Positions 37,666 through 46,508 of a DNA stretch of 64,000 nucleotides are shown here, one piece after another (position 1 is the stretch's first letter; each line of letters begins with the position of its first letter). The notes under the pieces are model-generated. The model ran no database searches and was not told the DNA's origin. It was given only the letters and a program-made list of their open reading frames with translations. The DNA lies in assembly GCA_003164295.1 (NCBI GenBank), contig PLTA01000060.1:76555-140554 (forward strand), in the 5' to 3' direction. The stretch is from Candidatus Bathyarchaeota archaeon. Its GTDB lineage: Archaea; Thermoproteota; Bathyarchaeia; Bathyarchaeales; Bathycorpusculaceae. Position numbers and translations under genes: made by a program.

Positions 37666-38900
37666 ATGAGTTGGCTTCAAAAACTGGGATTAACCGAAGA
37701 TCCATTCTATTTAGATCCTGTAGCTGCAAAATCGACGGAAATTGAACGCGGTTTTATAAACCGTGAAGATGAACGAAAAATGATTGATGCATTCGTCGTT
37801 TTACCTCGTGGACGGCGATTTGTGATCGGGCATCGTGGCCAAGGAAAATCATCAATTTTAAACGTGTTGGAGTGTAAAGCGCTTGATATGGGGAACTGTT
37901 TTAAGGATAGATATCGTTAAAGCGAGTTTCGCACGAAGAATTTTTTGAAACATTACTTGATCAACTGCAGAATGTTATGGGTTCCCTGACTGAAAGTTAA
38001 AAAAAACAATTAAACAAACGATTTGAAGAATTGGTAATTGTATCTAAAACAAAAACGCGAAACATCGAAAAAGGTGCTGAAATCGAAGGAAAACTCTCAG
38101 TGAACCGCTCTGATGGAGAAGAATTAACATATTACATTCCTCGAAGAACTAAACAATTAGAAAAATTATGTTTAGAAATATTCCAAGCCGTATCTGTTAC
38201 GAAAAGCATCCTGTTGATATGTGATAGCTTGGAAAAGCTCACGAAAGAGCAAATTAGAATGCTGCTCGAAGATACGTTTCCATTATTACCCACCAACATT
38301 TTGTTAGTTGTCACAGGCGATACCGCTCGCATGGATCAACCAATGCTTGATTGTTATTATGAATCCTTCGAGATTCCATTATCAATGGACAACATAGAAT
38401 CAACAACGAAGCTGCTCACCTTTATCACAGGCAGAATAAAGGCATATTCTATAAAATCGAAAACAGAACTAGTCGTAGATCAGCAAGCAGCGGAATTGCT
38501 TATGGACAGAACCGGTGGAAATTTGAGGGAATGTTTTAGGTATTGTTCTTTCGCATTACCTAAAACTCACCACACTATAACCCAACAATTAATGATGGAA
38601 GCAATTCTTCAATGTGACAAACCACGAATGGACGCACTTGAAGATATAGACCGCAAAATCCTGATTGCTCTGGCTGCTACAGAATATTCTCTTGCTCAAA
38701 TTTTGCTTAAATTAGCAGATTCACATATTAAAGAAGATATATTAAGAAAACGATTAGAATCCTTAGTTAATTTTGGTTTTGCTAGAAAACAATCTAAAAC
38801 CGCGATGGGTACACACAAAACTTTTTACAGTATCCCAAAAACAATACAACCACACTTCGTGAAAAAATTGAGCGATTTAACTAAATCCCTTCATGAATAA
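37666..38900 (+). pseudogene. AAA-type ATPase, broken
   Basis: Fragments in successive frames make one P-loop ATPase. An intact N-terminus MSWLQKLGLTEDPFYLDPVAAKS leads to Walker A GHRGQGKSS. The frame is then lost near 37890-37920, where a TAG or TAA closes two frames. The continuation HEEFFETLLDQLQNVMGSLTES is ended by TAA at 37998-38000. From 38001 the same frame runs to the end with Walker B ILLICDSLEKL, a sensor-like LLVVTGDTARM, and a winged-helix-like C-terminus (ILIALAATEYSLAQILLKLADSHIK). The architecture resembles archaeal ORC/STAND-like ATPases of unknown role. Confidence 0.85.
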
Positions 38901-39292
38901 TCCTCAAGCTACGCTTAACTTCAGAAAACGAATTCAGCCTATGTTGTTTTTGTAACAGCACTTACTGTTTGACGATTGTGTCCTATCACAAAATAGACTT
39001 TGAAGATTCTGATGACTTTGAGGACTCGGAAAACCCAAAAGTCTACTAATTGATCATTTAACACTTGTTGTTCCTTCAATGTCAAAGACTCTTTTAACGC
39101 ATTTATCATTGTGGGCATTCTCATAGCTGAGGACTGAAGGGTTCGAATATATCGCAAATAACCGAACAATATCTGAGAACCCACCTAAAAAAAACCGCCA
39201 GAAAAAGCGGTAAAAATGCGTGACTGGGAAGTGGCGCCGTCGAAAGGACTCGATGCTTCTAACAGGAAGAAACTACTAATTTTTGGGTTTAT
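38901..39292. other. Provirus left margin, hairpin
   Basis: This stretch lies between the AAA pseudogene and the integrase stop. A stem-loop ACCGC-CAGAAAA-GCGGT (around 39194-39212), followed by A-rich sequence, could end transcription. The 39223-39252 copy of the 30-nt similarity described for 37300-37329 is here. An 81-codon minus-strand frame (38939-39184) has weak coding character and is not called. The left attachment site of the provirus should be in or near this interval, but no tRNA gene or matching repeat is visible. Confidence 0.4.
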
Positions 39293-40723
39293 TTAAGAGA
39301 CCTCCTTTTTGATCAGCTGTTTCAGCTGGTCAGCAAGAATCGATAGCTGATGGCTGTTGGTCTGATCTTGGGTCTCAGTTATGTTGCCCCGTAATAACGC
39401 ATCTTTTGTCAGGATTTCTTCCGGGTTGTCTCCCCAGGCGCGTATGATTTCTTTGAGTTGCTCGATTCGGTTTTGCTGTGTTTTAGGTCTGATAGCTAGT
39501 CCTGCTGAGTTGTAGAGGCTTCGGAGAGTGTTTATGCCTAAGCTTTGGACGTCTTCGTATGTGTCGATGGTTTTGCCCATGAAATATCTGATAATGTCGT
39601 TGTTGATTTTTGATTTGCTCATCTGTGTCTTGAAGAATTTTCGTAGGCTGTGGGTTCTTACGCTATACATCCAGCTGTCGGGAAGGATCTTAGAGACTTC
39701 TGTATTAACCGCGATTGTATGAATGATGGGTCTTAAGGTTTTTTCGCTAACGCCGACTATTGTTTCCGCGCGATGCTCGTTTCGGATTAGTGGTGACTCA
39801 TCGGTTATTTCTTCGGGCTTGGTGTAGCGGGTGCCGTGTCGTCTATCCTGGATATACATTTTTAGCAAAGAAGCTGCTTCGGCGTTTAAGAAAGTGTCAT
39901 AATCGTGGTATTTTCCTTTGGTGATTTTTGCTTCGACGTGAACATGTATCGGAATTATATTTGCTTCTAGATCTTCTTTGACGTGACGATATTTCAGTTT
40001 ACTTAATGTTCCTTCTCTAAAGCCGCCTGTGGCAAATGCTGCTATGATGAATGCTTCACGTGTGGCGGCGGAATCAAGCATTTTAGTTAGGTCTTCGGGA
40101 GTTGGGGCTTTGTCTTTGTAGGAGAGTTTTCGGCTTATGACTTCTGAAAGCTTAATTTCTATGCCGTTTTGGCGGTAAAAGGTTTTGACGCATTTTATGC
40201 AGTTGCTAACGGCGGTAGGTTTCAGATCGGCGTCTTGAAGTTCTGCAAGATAGTCGTTTAGAAAGCCGCAGTGATTTTGAACTTTTAATGGGTCTGGGAT
40301 GGCGCCTATGGGTTTTATGTCTTGGACGATTAAGTCTGGGCTGTGGCCGAGCCAGGTTGAATATTTTTTGACGTTGACGGAGTAAACTAGGCAGCTTTTG
40401 GCTGAGCCTGAGAGATGACGGAAAAAGTGACGTGCGAGTTTAATCATTGTCTGGTTGTCGAATATGAATGGAATTACGCCTGGGCGGTCATTTAAGCAGG
40501 ACCGGATAATATAGTCGACGAGTTTGTCTTCTTTCGTGTCTAATACTTTTTTCAGGTCTAAGACTAAGGGGGTTTTGAGTTTCCAGCCGGTTAAGCTATG
40601 GAAGATTATTATTTTGTTGTCTTGAAACGTCAGGGGAAGATTGAGTTGTTTTAGGTCTTGGATAGAAAGTTGGCGGTTATGGGTTATAGCGGGGGCTAAT
40701 ATGGGCGAGTTTCTTCGCATCAT
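39293..40723 (-). CDS. Tyrosine recombinase/integrase
   Basis: This 476-aa tyrosine recombinase carries a catalytic domain with Arg236 (GGFREGTL), Lys269 in the beta-hairpin (EAKITKGKYHDYD), the HxxR pair His358-Arg361 (RTHSLRKFF), and the nucleophile Tyr389 (KTIDTYEDV). The N-terminal half includes a SAM-like core-binding domain (residues ~115-200). The C-terminal ~80 residues are a polar, helical tail. All catalytic residues are intact. Its ATG overlaps the stop of the upstream 150-aa gene by four bases. It is the expected enzyme for integration and excision of the provirus. Confidence 0.93.
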   Translation of the reverse strand: MMRRNSPILAPAITHNRQLSIQDLKQLNLPLTFQDNKIIIFHSLTGWKLKTPLVLDLKKVLDTKEDKLVDYIIRSCLNDRPGVIPFIFDNQTMIKLARHFFRHLSGSAKSCLVYSVNVKKYSTWLGHSPDLIVQDIKPIGAIPDPLKVQNHCGFLNDYLAELQDADLKPTAVSNCIKCVKTFYRQNGIEIKLSEVISRKLSYKDKAPTPEDLTKMLDSAATREAFIIAAFATGGFREGTLSKLKYRHVKEDLEANIIPIHVHVEAKITKGKYHDYDTFLNAEAASLLKMYIQDRRHGTRYTKPEEITDESPLIRNEHRAETIVGVSEKTLRPIIHTIAVNTEVSKILPDSWMYSVRTHSLRKFFKTQMSKSKINNDIIRYFMGKTIDTYEDVQSLGINTLRSLYNSAGLAIRPKTQQNRIEQLKEIIRAWGDNPEEILTKDALLRGNITETQDQTNSHQLSILADQLKQLIKKEVS

Positions 40724-41172
40724 GGTTGGTCTTTCCTTTTGGAGTCTTTTGCTCCATGAGTTTTTCGCTCCGATGGTCGAAACGCTAACTCAACCTTACT
40801 CTTAGTTTCCCCCGAACTTAAAACCCATTCTGAAATATTTTGTAATGGCAGCGCATAAGCTTCTAAAATACAATTTTTCAAAATAACGATGCCATTAACA
40901 CTTCTACCTTGGCTTGGGATAGCCCTATCATTCTCAATAAGCAACAACTCATCATTCTGTTCTTTAACCCAACCAATAGTTTCCCGAACAACCGAAATGG
41001 GCGATGGGGCTGAAATATTTTTGAAGATAACGTGATCTTTGTATCTGACATAAATGGGGCATAAAGGGCTGACGCCAACGTTCCCTTCAGAGGCCGGCTT
41101 ACAAGCATTTAAATCGGCTTTTCTGCCAAATACGCGTTTGGACGTTTTTTGCGTTTGTGTAAATTCAGTCAT
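40720..41172 (-). CDS. Provirus early protein, unknown
   Basis: This 150-aa soluble protein is encoded directly upstream of the integrase and overlaps it by four bases (ATGA-type). A polar N-terminus (QTQKTSKRVFGRKADLNACK) is followed by a region with NGIVILKNCILEAYALPLQNISEWVL, probably beta-rich, and a basic tail (RPSERKTHGAKDSKRKDQP). Coupling to the integrase suggests a role in integration control, for example as an accessory or directionality factor, but nothing in its sequence proves it. Confidence 0.65.
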   Translation of the reverse strand: MTEFTQTQKTSKRVFGRKADLNACKPASEGNVGVSPLCPIYVRYKDHVIFKNISAPSPISVVRETIGWVKEQNDELLLIENDRAIPSQGRSVNGIVILKNCILEAYALPLQNISEWVLSSGETKSKVELAFRPSERKTHGAKDSKRKDQP

Positions 41173-41223
41173 TCCCTCTCACCTTCCAATAATGCAGCTT
41201 TTTATCTGAGTTAGTTTACGGTT

Positions 41224-41463
41224 TTATTTTTGCCGTTTTTTGGGTCTTTGCGTTTTGACTAGTTCCCAAGGAACCTGAGCTACCAGTCCGCAGCCTTTAT
41301 AGCGGTAGAAAAACTCGGAATTATCTATCTCGAATTCGTCTGTTTGTATTAAGCAGGGCTTATGCATTTTTACAAAGCATGCGCAAGCTTCGCCTAAACA
41401 ATCGCTGTTTTCCTGCTGCGGGTGCGATGCGGCTAAGGGGCAAACCTTATGTGGCTCCGTCAT
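41224..41463 (-). CDS. Small Cys-rich provirus protein
   Basis: This 79-aa protein has Cys residues at C8, C22, C27, C29 and C37 (VCPLAASHPQQENSDCLGEACACFVKMHKPC) and one more in KGCGLVAQ. The pattern suggests a zinc or Fe-S site. The start ATG overlaps the 3' end of the RHH gene by four bases, so both are probably translated from one message. Short Cys-rich proteins of this kind occur in archaeal integrated elements. Function is not known. Confidence 0.65.
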   Translation of the reverse strand: MTEPHKVCPLAASHPQQENSDCLGEACACFVKMHKPCLIQTDEFEIDNSEFFYRYKGCGLVAQVPWELVKTQRPKKRQK

Positions 41464-41672
41464 GGTCTCTCCCTCGCTAACGCTGTTTCCTCAGCCGTAT
41501 CAAAGGTCACGGCTGGATATGGCGCCTTGGGTCGCTTATGCGTTGCCTTATATGCTTTTAGTCCTTGTTTGAGGATTTCATTTGCGAAAGCGCTTCGCGT
41601 TGCTAGGTCCCTTAAGGCGTCTATTTCTTTTAGGACCGCTTGATCGATGGTGAAGGCGACTTTTGCTTTCAT
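41460..41672 (-). CDS. Ribbon-helix-helix regulator
   Basis: This 70-aa protein fits a ribbon-helix-helix (CopG/Arc-like) DNA-binding fold. A short N-terminal strand KAKVAFTIDQ is followed by helices VLKEIDALRDLA and RSAFANEILKQGLKAYKA. The strand should sit in the major groove as a dimer. A polar tail follows. ATG 41672 is preceded on the minus strand by AAGGGG. It is divergent from the 142-aa regulator; both promoters share the interval carrying two GTTAAC palindromes, the likely operator. Confidence 0.82.
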   Translation of the reverse strand: MKAKVAFTIDQAVLKEIDALRDLATRSAFANEILKQGLKAYKATHKRPKAPYPAVTFDTAEETALARERP

Positions 41673-41777
41673 TTCTCACAATTCCCCTTATGGTTAACTT
41701 AGTTAACTCCGTTACTCTGGGAAACCTTATAAATCTAATCCTACTAATCATACTTCTGTTCACAGGAGAAACACGGC
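41673..41777. promoter_or_regulatory. Divergent promoter/operator with twin GTTAAC
   Basis: The 105 bases between two divergent RHH-type regulator genes contain GTTAACTTAGTTAAC (41693-41707). These are two palindromes 3 bp apart, spaced 9 bp centre to centre, as expected for cooperative binding of RHH dimers on one helix face. A TATA-like CTTATAAAT (41727-41735) serves the rightward gene, whose AGGAG lies at 41764-41768. The site would let one or both regulators control integrase-side and rightward transcription. Confidence 0.7.
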
Positions 41778-42206
41778 ATGAAAGCGATAAAAATCTCAGA
41801 CGACATCCACAGCAAACTAACCGGTCTCCTAGGCGAGCTCACCGCTGAGACTAACAAAATGCAAACTTACCAGGACGCCATAAACGCTCTCCTAGAGCAG
41901 TCAGTTATTCTTCCGTCTGAAGTCATTGCCAGAGTGGAAAACTTCATTGAAGAAAACAAAGATACAGGCTTCACCAACAAAGAGGACTTTGTCCGTGATG
42001 CTATACGCTACCGGCTTGAACGATTGAAAACCGACAATGAATGCATTGAAGTTTCTCGTGAGCAATATAACGAACTCGACGAAGCCCTAAAGGAAATGGG
42101 AACACCATTCCATAGTCCGGAGCAATTCATACGCAGCCAAATCAGCGAAGTACTCTACAAATACGACGAGTTTAAGCGAGAAAGAAGAAAATCTGGTGTT
42201 AATTAG
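41778..42206 (+). CDS. RHH-type regulator with second helical domain
   Basis: This 142-aa protein opens with MKAIKISDDIHSKLTGLLGEL, a strand-helix start like RHH antitoxin/regulator proteins. Its second part, VIARVENFIEENKDTGFTNKEDFVRDAIRYRLERL, has the typical RHH helix pair (FTNKEDFVRDAIRYRL). It may therefore hold two RHH-like modules. AGGAG lies 9 bases before the ATG. It is divergent from the 70-aa RHH gene and probably acts in provirus lysis/lysogeny control. The exact function is inferred only from fold and position. Confidence 0.8.
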   Translation: MKAIKISDDIHSKLTGLLGELTAETNKMQTYQDAINALLEQSVILPSEVIARVENFIEENKDTGFTNKEDFVRDAIRYRLERLKTDNECIEVSREQYNELDEALKEMGTPFHSPEQFIRSQISEVLYKYDEFKRERRKSGVN

Positions 42207-42215
42207 GTGATTGTA

Positions 42216-42514
42216 TTGAATGAGAAAAATGTTGGATGTGCAGAAGAACCAAAGAAGAAGTTGCTGATGAACTCATCAGATTAAAGGCTAAGGGTGTGTG
42301 GGCTACTGGCGTACCCGAAGATGAACTTGTCACGTTGCCTTTCAACGATAATGAAGACCATACCTTAGTCAATATTCCATTGTGTCATATTTGCAGTTAT
42401 ATCGTGGAGAGCATAGCTGATGGCATAGTTGACGACCGAGCCAAAGAGGATTTGATGACTGAAAAAGACATACAACGCATTAAGGTCCATTTAGAGGTTG
42501 AACCAGAAGAATAA
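42216..42514 (+). CDS. Zinc-knuckle protein with 5' frameshift
   Basis: The 92-aa open frame from ATG 42236 begins with CRRTKEEVADELIRLK and ends in acidic LEVEPEE, with an internal CHIC. In-frame codons just before the ATG read Glu-Lys-Cys-Trp, giving a CWMC knuckle, but a stop precedes them and no start is available. A TTG with GGTGAT upstream (42216) leads into A5 at 42225-42229; one more A there would give NEKKCWMCRRTKEE and join both parts. The likely ancestral product is thus about 99 aa with CWMC and CHIC as a zinc site. A sequencing error is possible. Confidence 0.65.
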
Positions 42515-42636
42515 CATCCTCTAACCTATCACCAGATATCATGAGGCTATGAATTTCTTTCAAAACGCTTTTATGCCTTCCCTTTAGAACGATTGTTCTC
42601 AAAGTTAGAACATTCTCTCTAGAGAGGGTGGGTAGT

Positions 42637-43305
42637 CTAGTCGTGGGAAAAGGTCAATTTTCCTAAGTTAGGGGTTTTTCGATGCCTTCTATAAAGTAAT
42701 AAAGTAATGATTACAAGAACTAAAACTATTGAAATCACAATAATAGGAATCATCAACAATGAAATCAAATTTCCGCTTGGAGAAGTCGTTCGTGTAGGTA
42801 CTGAATTTTGAACTAAGAATTGGATAGGAGAAGAGGATGCGTTGAAAAACAAGTTTTCATCGCCATACAGACTTGCCGTTATCACAATTTCATGGTAGCC
42901 ATTTGTCAACTTGGAAACATTAACTAAATATGAGAACGTTGGGTTAATTGTAAAATTACTGTCACCTTTTAACATATCACTTAAGGATTGATTAGACGTA
43001 ACAGAAATTGATGGATAATTATCGATTGTGTAAGTGTATTCGGCATGTATTCTTGGTGCTGGTGGAATTGGGAAGGTGAAGGTAGGATACTTAGTCCAGT
43101 ATACAGTAAAATTAAGAGGCATGATGCTGTAGGCTGTTTGGTTGTCTGGACTGTAAATTTTTAAGGTAAATGCAGTAGGGTTGATGTGGGAGTTGTTATC
43201 ATAAGAACTTGTAATTTGAGCATTAGTCATTGATGGAACTAATAGCAACAATGTTAAGAAGAGAGCAACAAGCCCTAAAGCGAATATTTTACCTAAACTG
43301 CCCAT
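42637..43305 (-). CDS. Secreted membrane-anchored protein, RHRKT tail
   Basis: This 222-aa surface protein has a signal peptide (IFALGLVALFLTLLLLVPSMTNA) and an Asn/Ser/Thr-rich ectodomain with many sequons. A probable beta-sandwich is seen at TAFTLKIYSPDNQTAYSIMPLNFTVYW. It ends with a membrane helix (LISLLMIPIIVISIVLVLVIITLLL) and RRHRKTPNLGKLTFSHD. The RRHRKT tail is shared with the neighbouring 421-aa and 285-aa proteins. A conserved 11-mer, ACCTTTTCCCA, overlaps the last codons. Role unknown, probably cell-surface. Confidence 0.72.
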   Translation of the reverse strand: MGSLGKIFALGLVALFLTLLLLVPSMTNAQITSSYDNNSHINPTAFTLKIYSPDNQTAYSIMPLNFTVYWTKYPTFTFPIPPAPRIHAEYTYTIDNYPSISVTSNQSLSDMLKGDSNFTINPTFSYLVNVSKLTNGYHEIVITASLYGDENLFFNASSSPIQFLVQNSVPTRTTSPSGNLISLLMIPIIVISIVLVLVIITLLLYRRHRKTPNLGKLTFSHD

Positions 43306-43414
43306 ACTTACTTCTTGAACAGGTTTGTAATAAAAGGCTATTCATAAAAGGTTTCTTGACTGACAAACAGAGGGTGGGGTAGTCTAGCTTTGGGAAAAGG
43401 TATCAATCTACTGT

Positions 43415-43627
43415 TTATTCTAAGAAAGGTTCTTTTTTGTTTCTTTGCTTTTTCTGTATATAAATTAATGAAATCCCAAAGGTAGACACAGCTACACCAA
43501 TTAACAAAAATAAGAATGCAAAATTTTTCTGTTGAGGATTTATCGCATTCCCAATATTCGTATTAAAATACATGATTCCAATCCCAAGAGCAAAAGCCAA
43601 ATAACCTAACAAATTAAAATTTCTCAT
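43415..43627 (-). CDS. Small two-helix membrane protein
   Basis: This 70-aa protein has two transmembrane helices (LGYLAFALGIGIMYF and FAFLFLLIGVAVSTFGISLIYI) and a basic tail KKQRNKKEPFLE. It lies between two genes for larger secreted proteins, with a copy of the ACCTTTTCCCA-type motif after its stop. No family was recognised. It may be a small partner or immunity-type membrane protein, but there is no direct evidence. Confidence 0.6.
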   Translation of the reverse strand: MRNFNLLGYLAFALGIGIMYFNTNIGNAINPQQKNFAFLFLLIGVAVSTFGISLIYIQKKQRNKKEPFLE

Positions 43628-43677
43628 CTGGTCAACATGTTGTATTTGTTTTGACCCTGCTTAAAAGATTTTAGAAG

Positions 43678-44943
43678 TTAGATAGGGTCTATAAACCCAA
43701 CCGTGGGAAAAGGTCTTTGATTCGAGTTGCTGGTTTTTCGATGCCTTCTAAAAACCAACAGAATTGCAACCAAGCATATTATCGCTACTGGAACAGTTAT
43801 AACCGCAATAATAATTGTATTTACAAAGATTTCAGTTTGTTGCTTTTCAACTGTGAAATTGACTGTTTGACTGCCAACATTACCATATGAATCGTTAGCA
43901 TAGACTGTAATATTATGTATTCCAATTGTTATGTTAGAGATAGTCACATTAGTAATTGGGTTATTGCTTATCATGGTAACGTTGGGTTCGCTATCAAGAC
44001 TATAACCCGTCCAACTGACACTCTTAATGGGCGATAAAACTTCAACGGAGAAAGTCAGAGCAACGCTTGAATCATTATATGTCTGGTTCATCGGTGAAAT
44101 GAGAGATATTTGCGGTGAAGTAGATTGTTGTGTTTCAAACGTGGTATTAAATGGATTCATTAGCGGGTAATTATCGTTATTTTGTTTATCTATTACATAC
44201 GCTGTATCGCCTATCCCTGAAGAATCAACTTCTTTGGCATTAGGAAATAACGACTGATAATTACTCCAATAATTTCCACCAATGGGATAACCAGTATCCC
44301 AAACGTTAACAGAAGAAGGAGAATTATAAGAAGCATCGCCAGCAGGTGATGTGTTGTTTATAAAATTATTATGGTAAATAGTATTGTTGGATGAACCCCA
44401 AAACATCAAAGCGGAAACAATAACATACGGATTATGGTTATTCGTTATATTATTTGCTAAAACAAAGTTGCCAACGCTTTCAACAAAAGACATGGCATTA
44501 TAATTATTTGAAATGTTGTTTCCTTTTATAACGTTTGAACCACCATAATATACGTTGATTCCTGCGGTTGGTTCATCAAGTGCAAGAATGCCGTTACCTG
44601 TATTTGTTACCGTAGTATTGGTTACTGTCACGTTTGTTACTCTTTCTAACGTTATTCCAAACGCTTCTCCTGAAATGGATGCTTCACCGTTAATAATGTG
44701 GCTATTTCCGTTGAAAATGATTGAACTCTTGTCTATCTCTATGCTTCCATCTATATTGCTTGTCAAAGTATACTCATTGCCCGATTGAGTAATTGGTGCT
44801 GAGGAAGGACTAACACTTCCATCAGTGTTTATTGTTATAGTTCCTTGATGCTGTGCCTTAACTAGGTGTAAATAAACGGTACTTGAAGCCGTTAAGCAAA
44901 GAAGAAGTAAACTAAATGCGATGATAGCTTTACCTCTTGTCAT
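43678..44943 (-). CDS. Secreted beta-helix (NosD-like) surface protein
   Basis: This 421-aa exported protein has a signal peptide (AIIAFSLLLLCLTASSTVYLHLVKA) followed by a right-handed parallel beta-helix (PbH1/NosD type). The repeats carry runs such as NVTVTNTTVTNTGNGI and NNITNNHNPYVIVS. A later FVNPFNTTFETQ-like linker leads to an Ig-like domain (ISLISPMNQTYNDSSVALTFSV) and a C-terminal helix with FRRHRKTSN. It overlaps the start-proximal end of the upstream 365-aa gene, so the two are probably in one operon. It may bind or process polysaccharide, or serve only as a surface scaffold. Confidence 0.82.
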   Translation of the reverse strand: MTRGKAIIAFSLLLLCLTASSTVYLHLVKAQHQGTITINTDGSVSPSSAPITQSGNEYTLTSNIDGSIEIDKSSIIFNGNSHIINGEASISGEAFGITLERVTNVTVTNTTVTNTGNGILALDEPTAGINVYYGGSNVIKGNNISNNYNAMSFVESVGNFVLANNITNNHNPYVIVSALMFWGSSNNTIYHNNFINNTSPAGDASYNSPSSVNVWDTGYPIGGNYWSNYQSLFPNAKEVDSSGIGDTAYVIDKQNNDNYPLMNPFNTTFETQQSTSPQISLISPMNQTYNDSSVALTFSVEVLSPIKSVSWTGYSLDSEPNVTMISNNPITNVTISNITIGIHNITVYANDSYGNVGSQTVNFTVEKQQTEIFVNTIIIAVITVPVAIICLVAILLVFRRHRKTSNSNQRPFPTVGFIDPI

Positions 44944-46027
44944 AATTCGATTTCCTCACTTGCCTTCGATATTTAGTTAGAACAGCAACAGAGAACACAA
45001 AGAGAAACAAAGGTAAAATCACCAAAAAGGGAAACTCTGGAACGGTAGGCGTTATAATTGAGGGTGAGGCTAATGGCGCAAGACCGCCTTCGACAACCAT
45101 GGGTTGTGCAAGGAAAACTTGGCCTGAATCAGCCCATACGTAAAGTTGGATAGCATAGACGGTCGGAGGAAAGCTATCATTTAGATTTACTTGCATGTTC
45201 CAGCATGGGTAGATTGTCGTTGCATTGTTTCTAGGAGAAAAGTTTAAGCCAGCCGTGATGCTGGTGACGTTGAACTGGTTAACCACTGTACCATCGTCAA
45301 GGGTGTAAGAGTAAGTCTTCATGTACTGTTGGGCAATGTTGATTGCTTGCGTCTGACTGATGTTCACATCAGTATTGCCTATTGTCCATTCACTGCGATC
45401 GTCGGAGAATATGTAAAGCTGCCCATTTCTAAAAGTGAAATCTATCCCAGTATAATCTGTGTTGTTGTATGTGTATTTTAAGGAAACATCTATTTCAAGT
45501 GTGTTATTTAAAATGGTTACTTTTATGTCTCCTACTGTTTTTGTGATGTTTTGAGTCATGTCAACGTTTGTGAGGGCGTTGGTCATGTCTTGCAAGTTTT
45601 CACCTGTGAAATTTTGGTATCTTTCAAGAAGACCCACCGTCTGCTCGGTTAGATTAGTGGAGGGGTTGCTGTAGGCAAGCATCTCGGATTCATCAGCGTT
45701 GGTCGAATGTACAAACGCTTGGTCAACACTTAATTCAGCAAAAATCAGAATATTGTTTGAAAACATGCAGTTAATATCGGGTCCTGTTCCGTTGTCACTA
45801 AGGAAGTATGTTACGCTTTCCTGTGTTGTTGATGGGGGCGGTGGATATTGATTAACAATGTCGTTGACCAAGGTCATGTTGTACTTTGACATGTCTGGCT
45901 GAATCACGTCGCTTATGAAAGCCAATGCTCTATCTTTGGCAGAGGGCGTCGTTTGAGCATGCATTAAAGGCATTTGCACCAGCAAAACCAAGATAATCAC
46001 AAACAGATAGGCTAAACGTTTGTTCAT
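44930..46027 (-). CDS. Secreted protein with VPEFP C-terminal anchor
   Basis: This 365-aa protein has a signal peptide (AYLFVIILVLLVQMPLMHA), a long ectodomain with two duplicated alpha/beta units that look PepSY-like (ITKTVGDIKVTILNNTLEIDVSLKY; TQAINIAQQYMKTYSYTLDDGTVV), and a C-terminal PTVPEFPFLVILPLFLFVFSVAVL-KYRRQ anchor. The VPEFP-helix-basic pattern resembles archaeal PEF-CTERM sorting signals. It overlaps the 421-aa gene by 14 bases. The sequence upstream of its ATG is similar to that of the 285-aa gene at 49.1 kb, pointing to paralogy of the promoters. Confidence 0.75.
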   Translation of the reverse strand: MNKRLAYLFVIILVLLVQMPLMHAQTTPSAKDRALAFISDVIQPDMSKYNMTLVNDIVNQYPPPPSTTQESVTYFLSDNGTGPDINCMFSNNILIFAELSVDQAFVHSTNADESEMLAYSNPSTNLTEQTVGLLERYQNFTGENLQDMTNALTNVDMTQNITKTVGDIKVTILNNTLEIDVSLKYTYNNTDYTGIDFTFRNGQLYIFSDDRSEWTIGNTDVNISQTQAINIAQQYMKTYSYTLDDGTVVNQFNVTSITAGLNFSPRNNATTIYPCWNMQVNLNDSFPPTVYAIQLYVWADSGQVFLAQPMVVEGGLAPLASPSIITPTVPEFPFLVILPLFLFVFSVAVLTKYRRQVRKSNYDKR

Positions 46028-46098
46028 ACCCCATCCATCTCTCTCAATATGCTGTTGGCTTTAAGAAAGATAAAAAGCTTGCAGTAAAACTTTCTTGA

Positions 46099-46440
46099 CT
46101 AAACTATTTTGCGTTTGTATTTGTTTAAGGAAACCAACATTCCAGTAGACGCCATCACTATTAGCAGTGTTGGAATTATCCACGCTTGGAACTCGGGAAT
46201 GGTGGAGGCAGTTGGGAGAGGCGAAACAGTGGGGTTGGAGGAATCTGATATTACCGAAACTGTGTTAGAGCCGAGATTAGTTACAAATATTTCACCTTTG
46301 CCAACGTCATAGGCAAATCTGGAATAGTTCCTTCGGATATGGTTGCAATTAAAGTATTGTTAGTGTCGAGATGACTGAGGTTGTGTTGCGTTTTCATTGG
46401 TTACGAATACTTCTCCCTTGCTCGAATCACAAGGGACATT
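46099..46440 (-). pseudogene. YVTN-type beta-propeller remnant with PEF anchor
   Basis: On the minus strand a decayed C-terminus is readable. GEIFVTNLGSNTVSVISD (a YVTN/YncE-like propeller blade) is followed by SPLPTASTIPEFQAWIIP, a membrane helix LLIVMASTGMLVSL and NKYKRKIV with a TAG at 46099-46101. Upstream, a second blade-like GEVFVTNENATQ is visible but in a different frame, so the gene is broken and 5'-truncated. The plus-strand frame 46109-46312 is just its antisense. It shows that a larger anchored propeller gene was once present. Confidence 0.75.
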
Positions 46441-46508
46441 CTCTTTTGAGTGTTCTAATACTTAGAATTAAATCTGAGAATCTTCTTTTGCTTAGTAGAG
46501 GTTTTATA

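Noticed and set aside
38939..39184. 81-codon minus-strand frame left of the integrase
   Set aside because: Weak coding character and no family; kept only as part of the provirus margin.
46109..46312. 67-codon plus-strand frame
   Set aside because: Exact antisense of the readable PEF-anchored propeller remnant.
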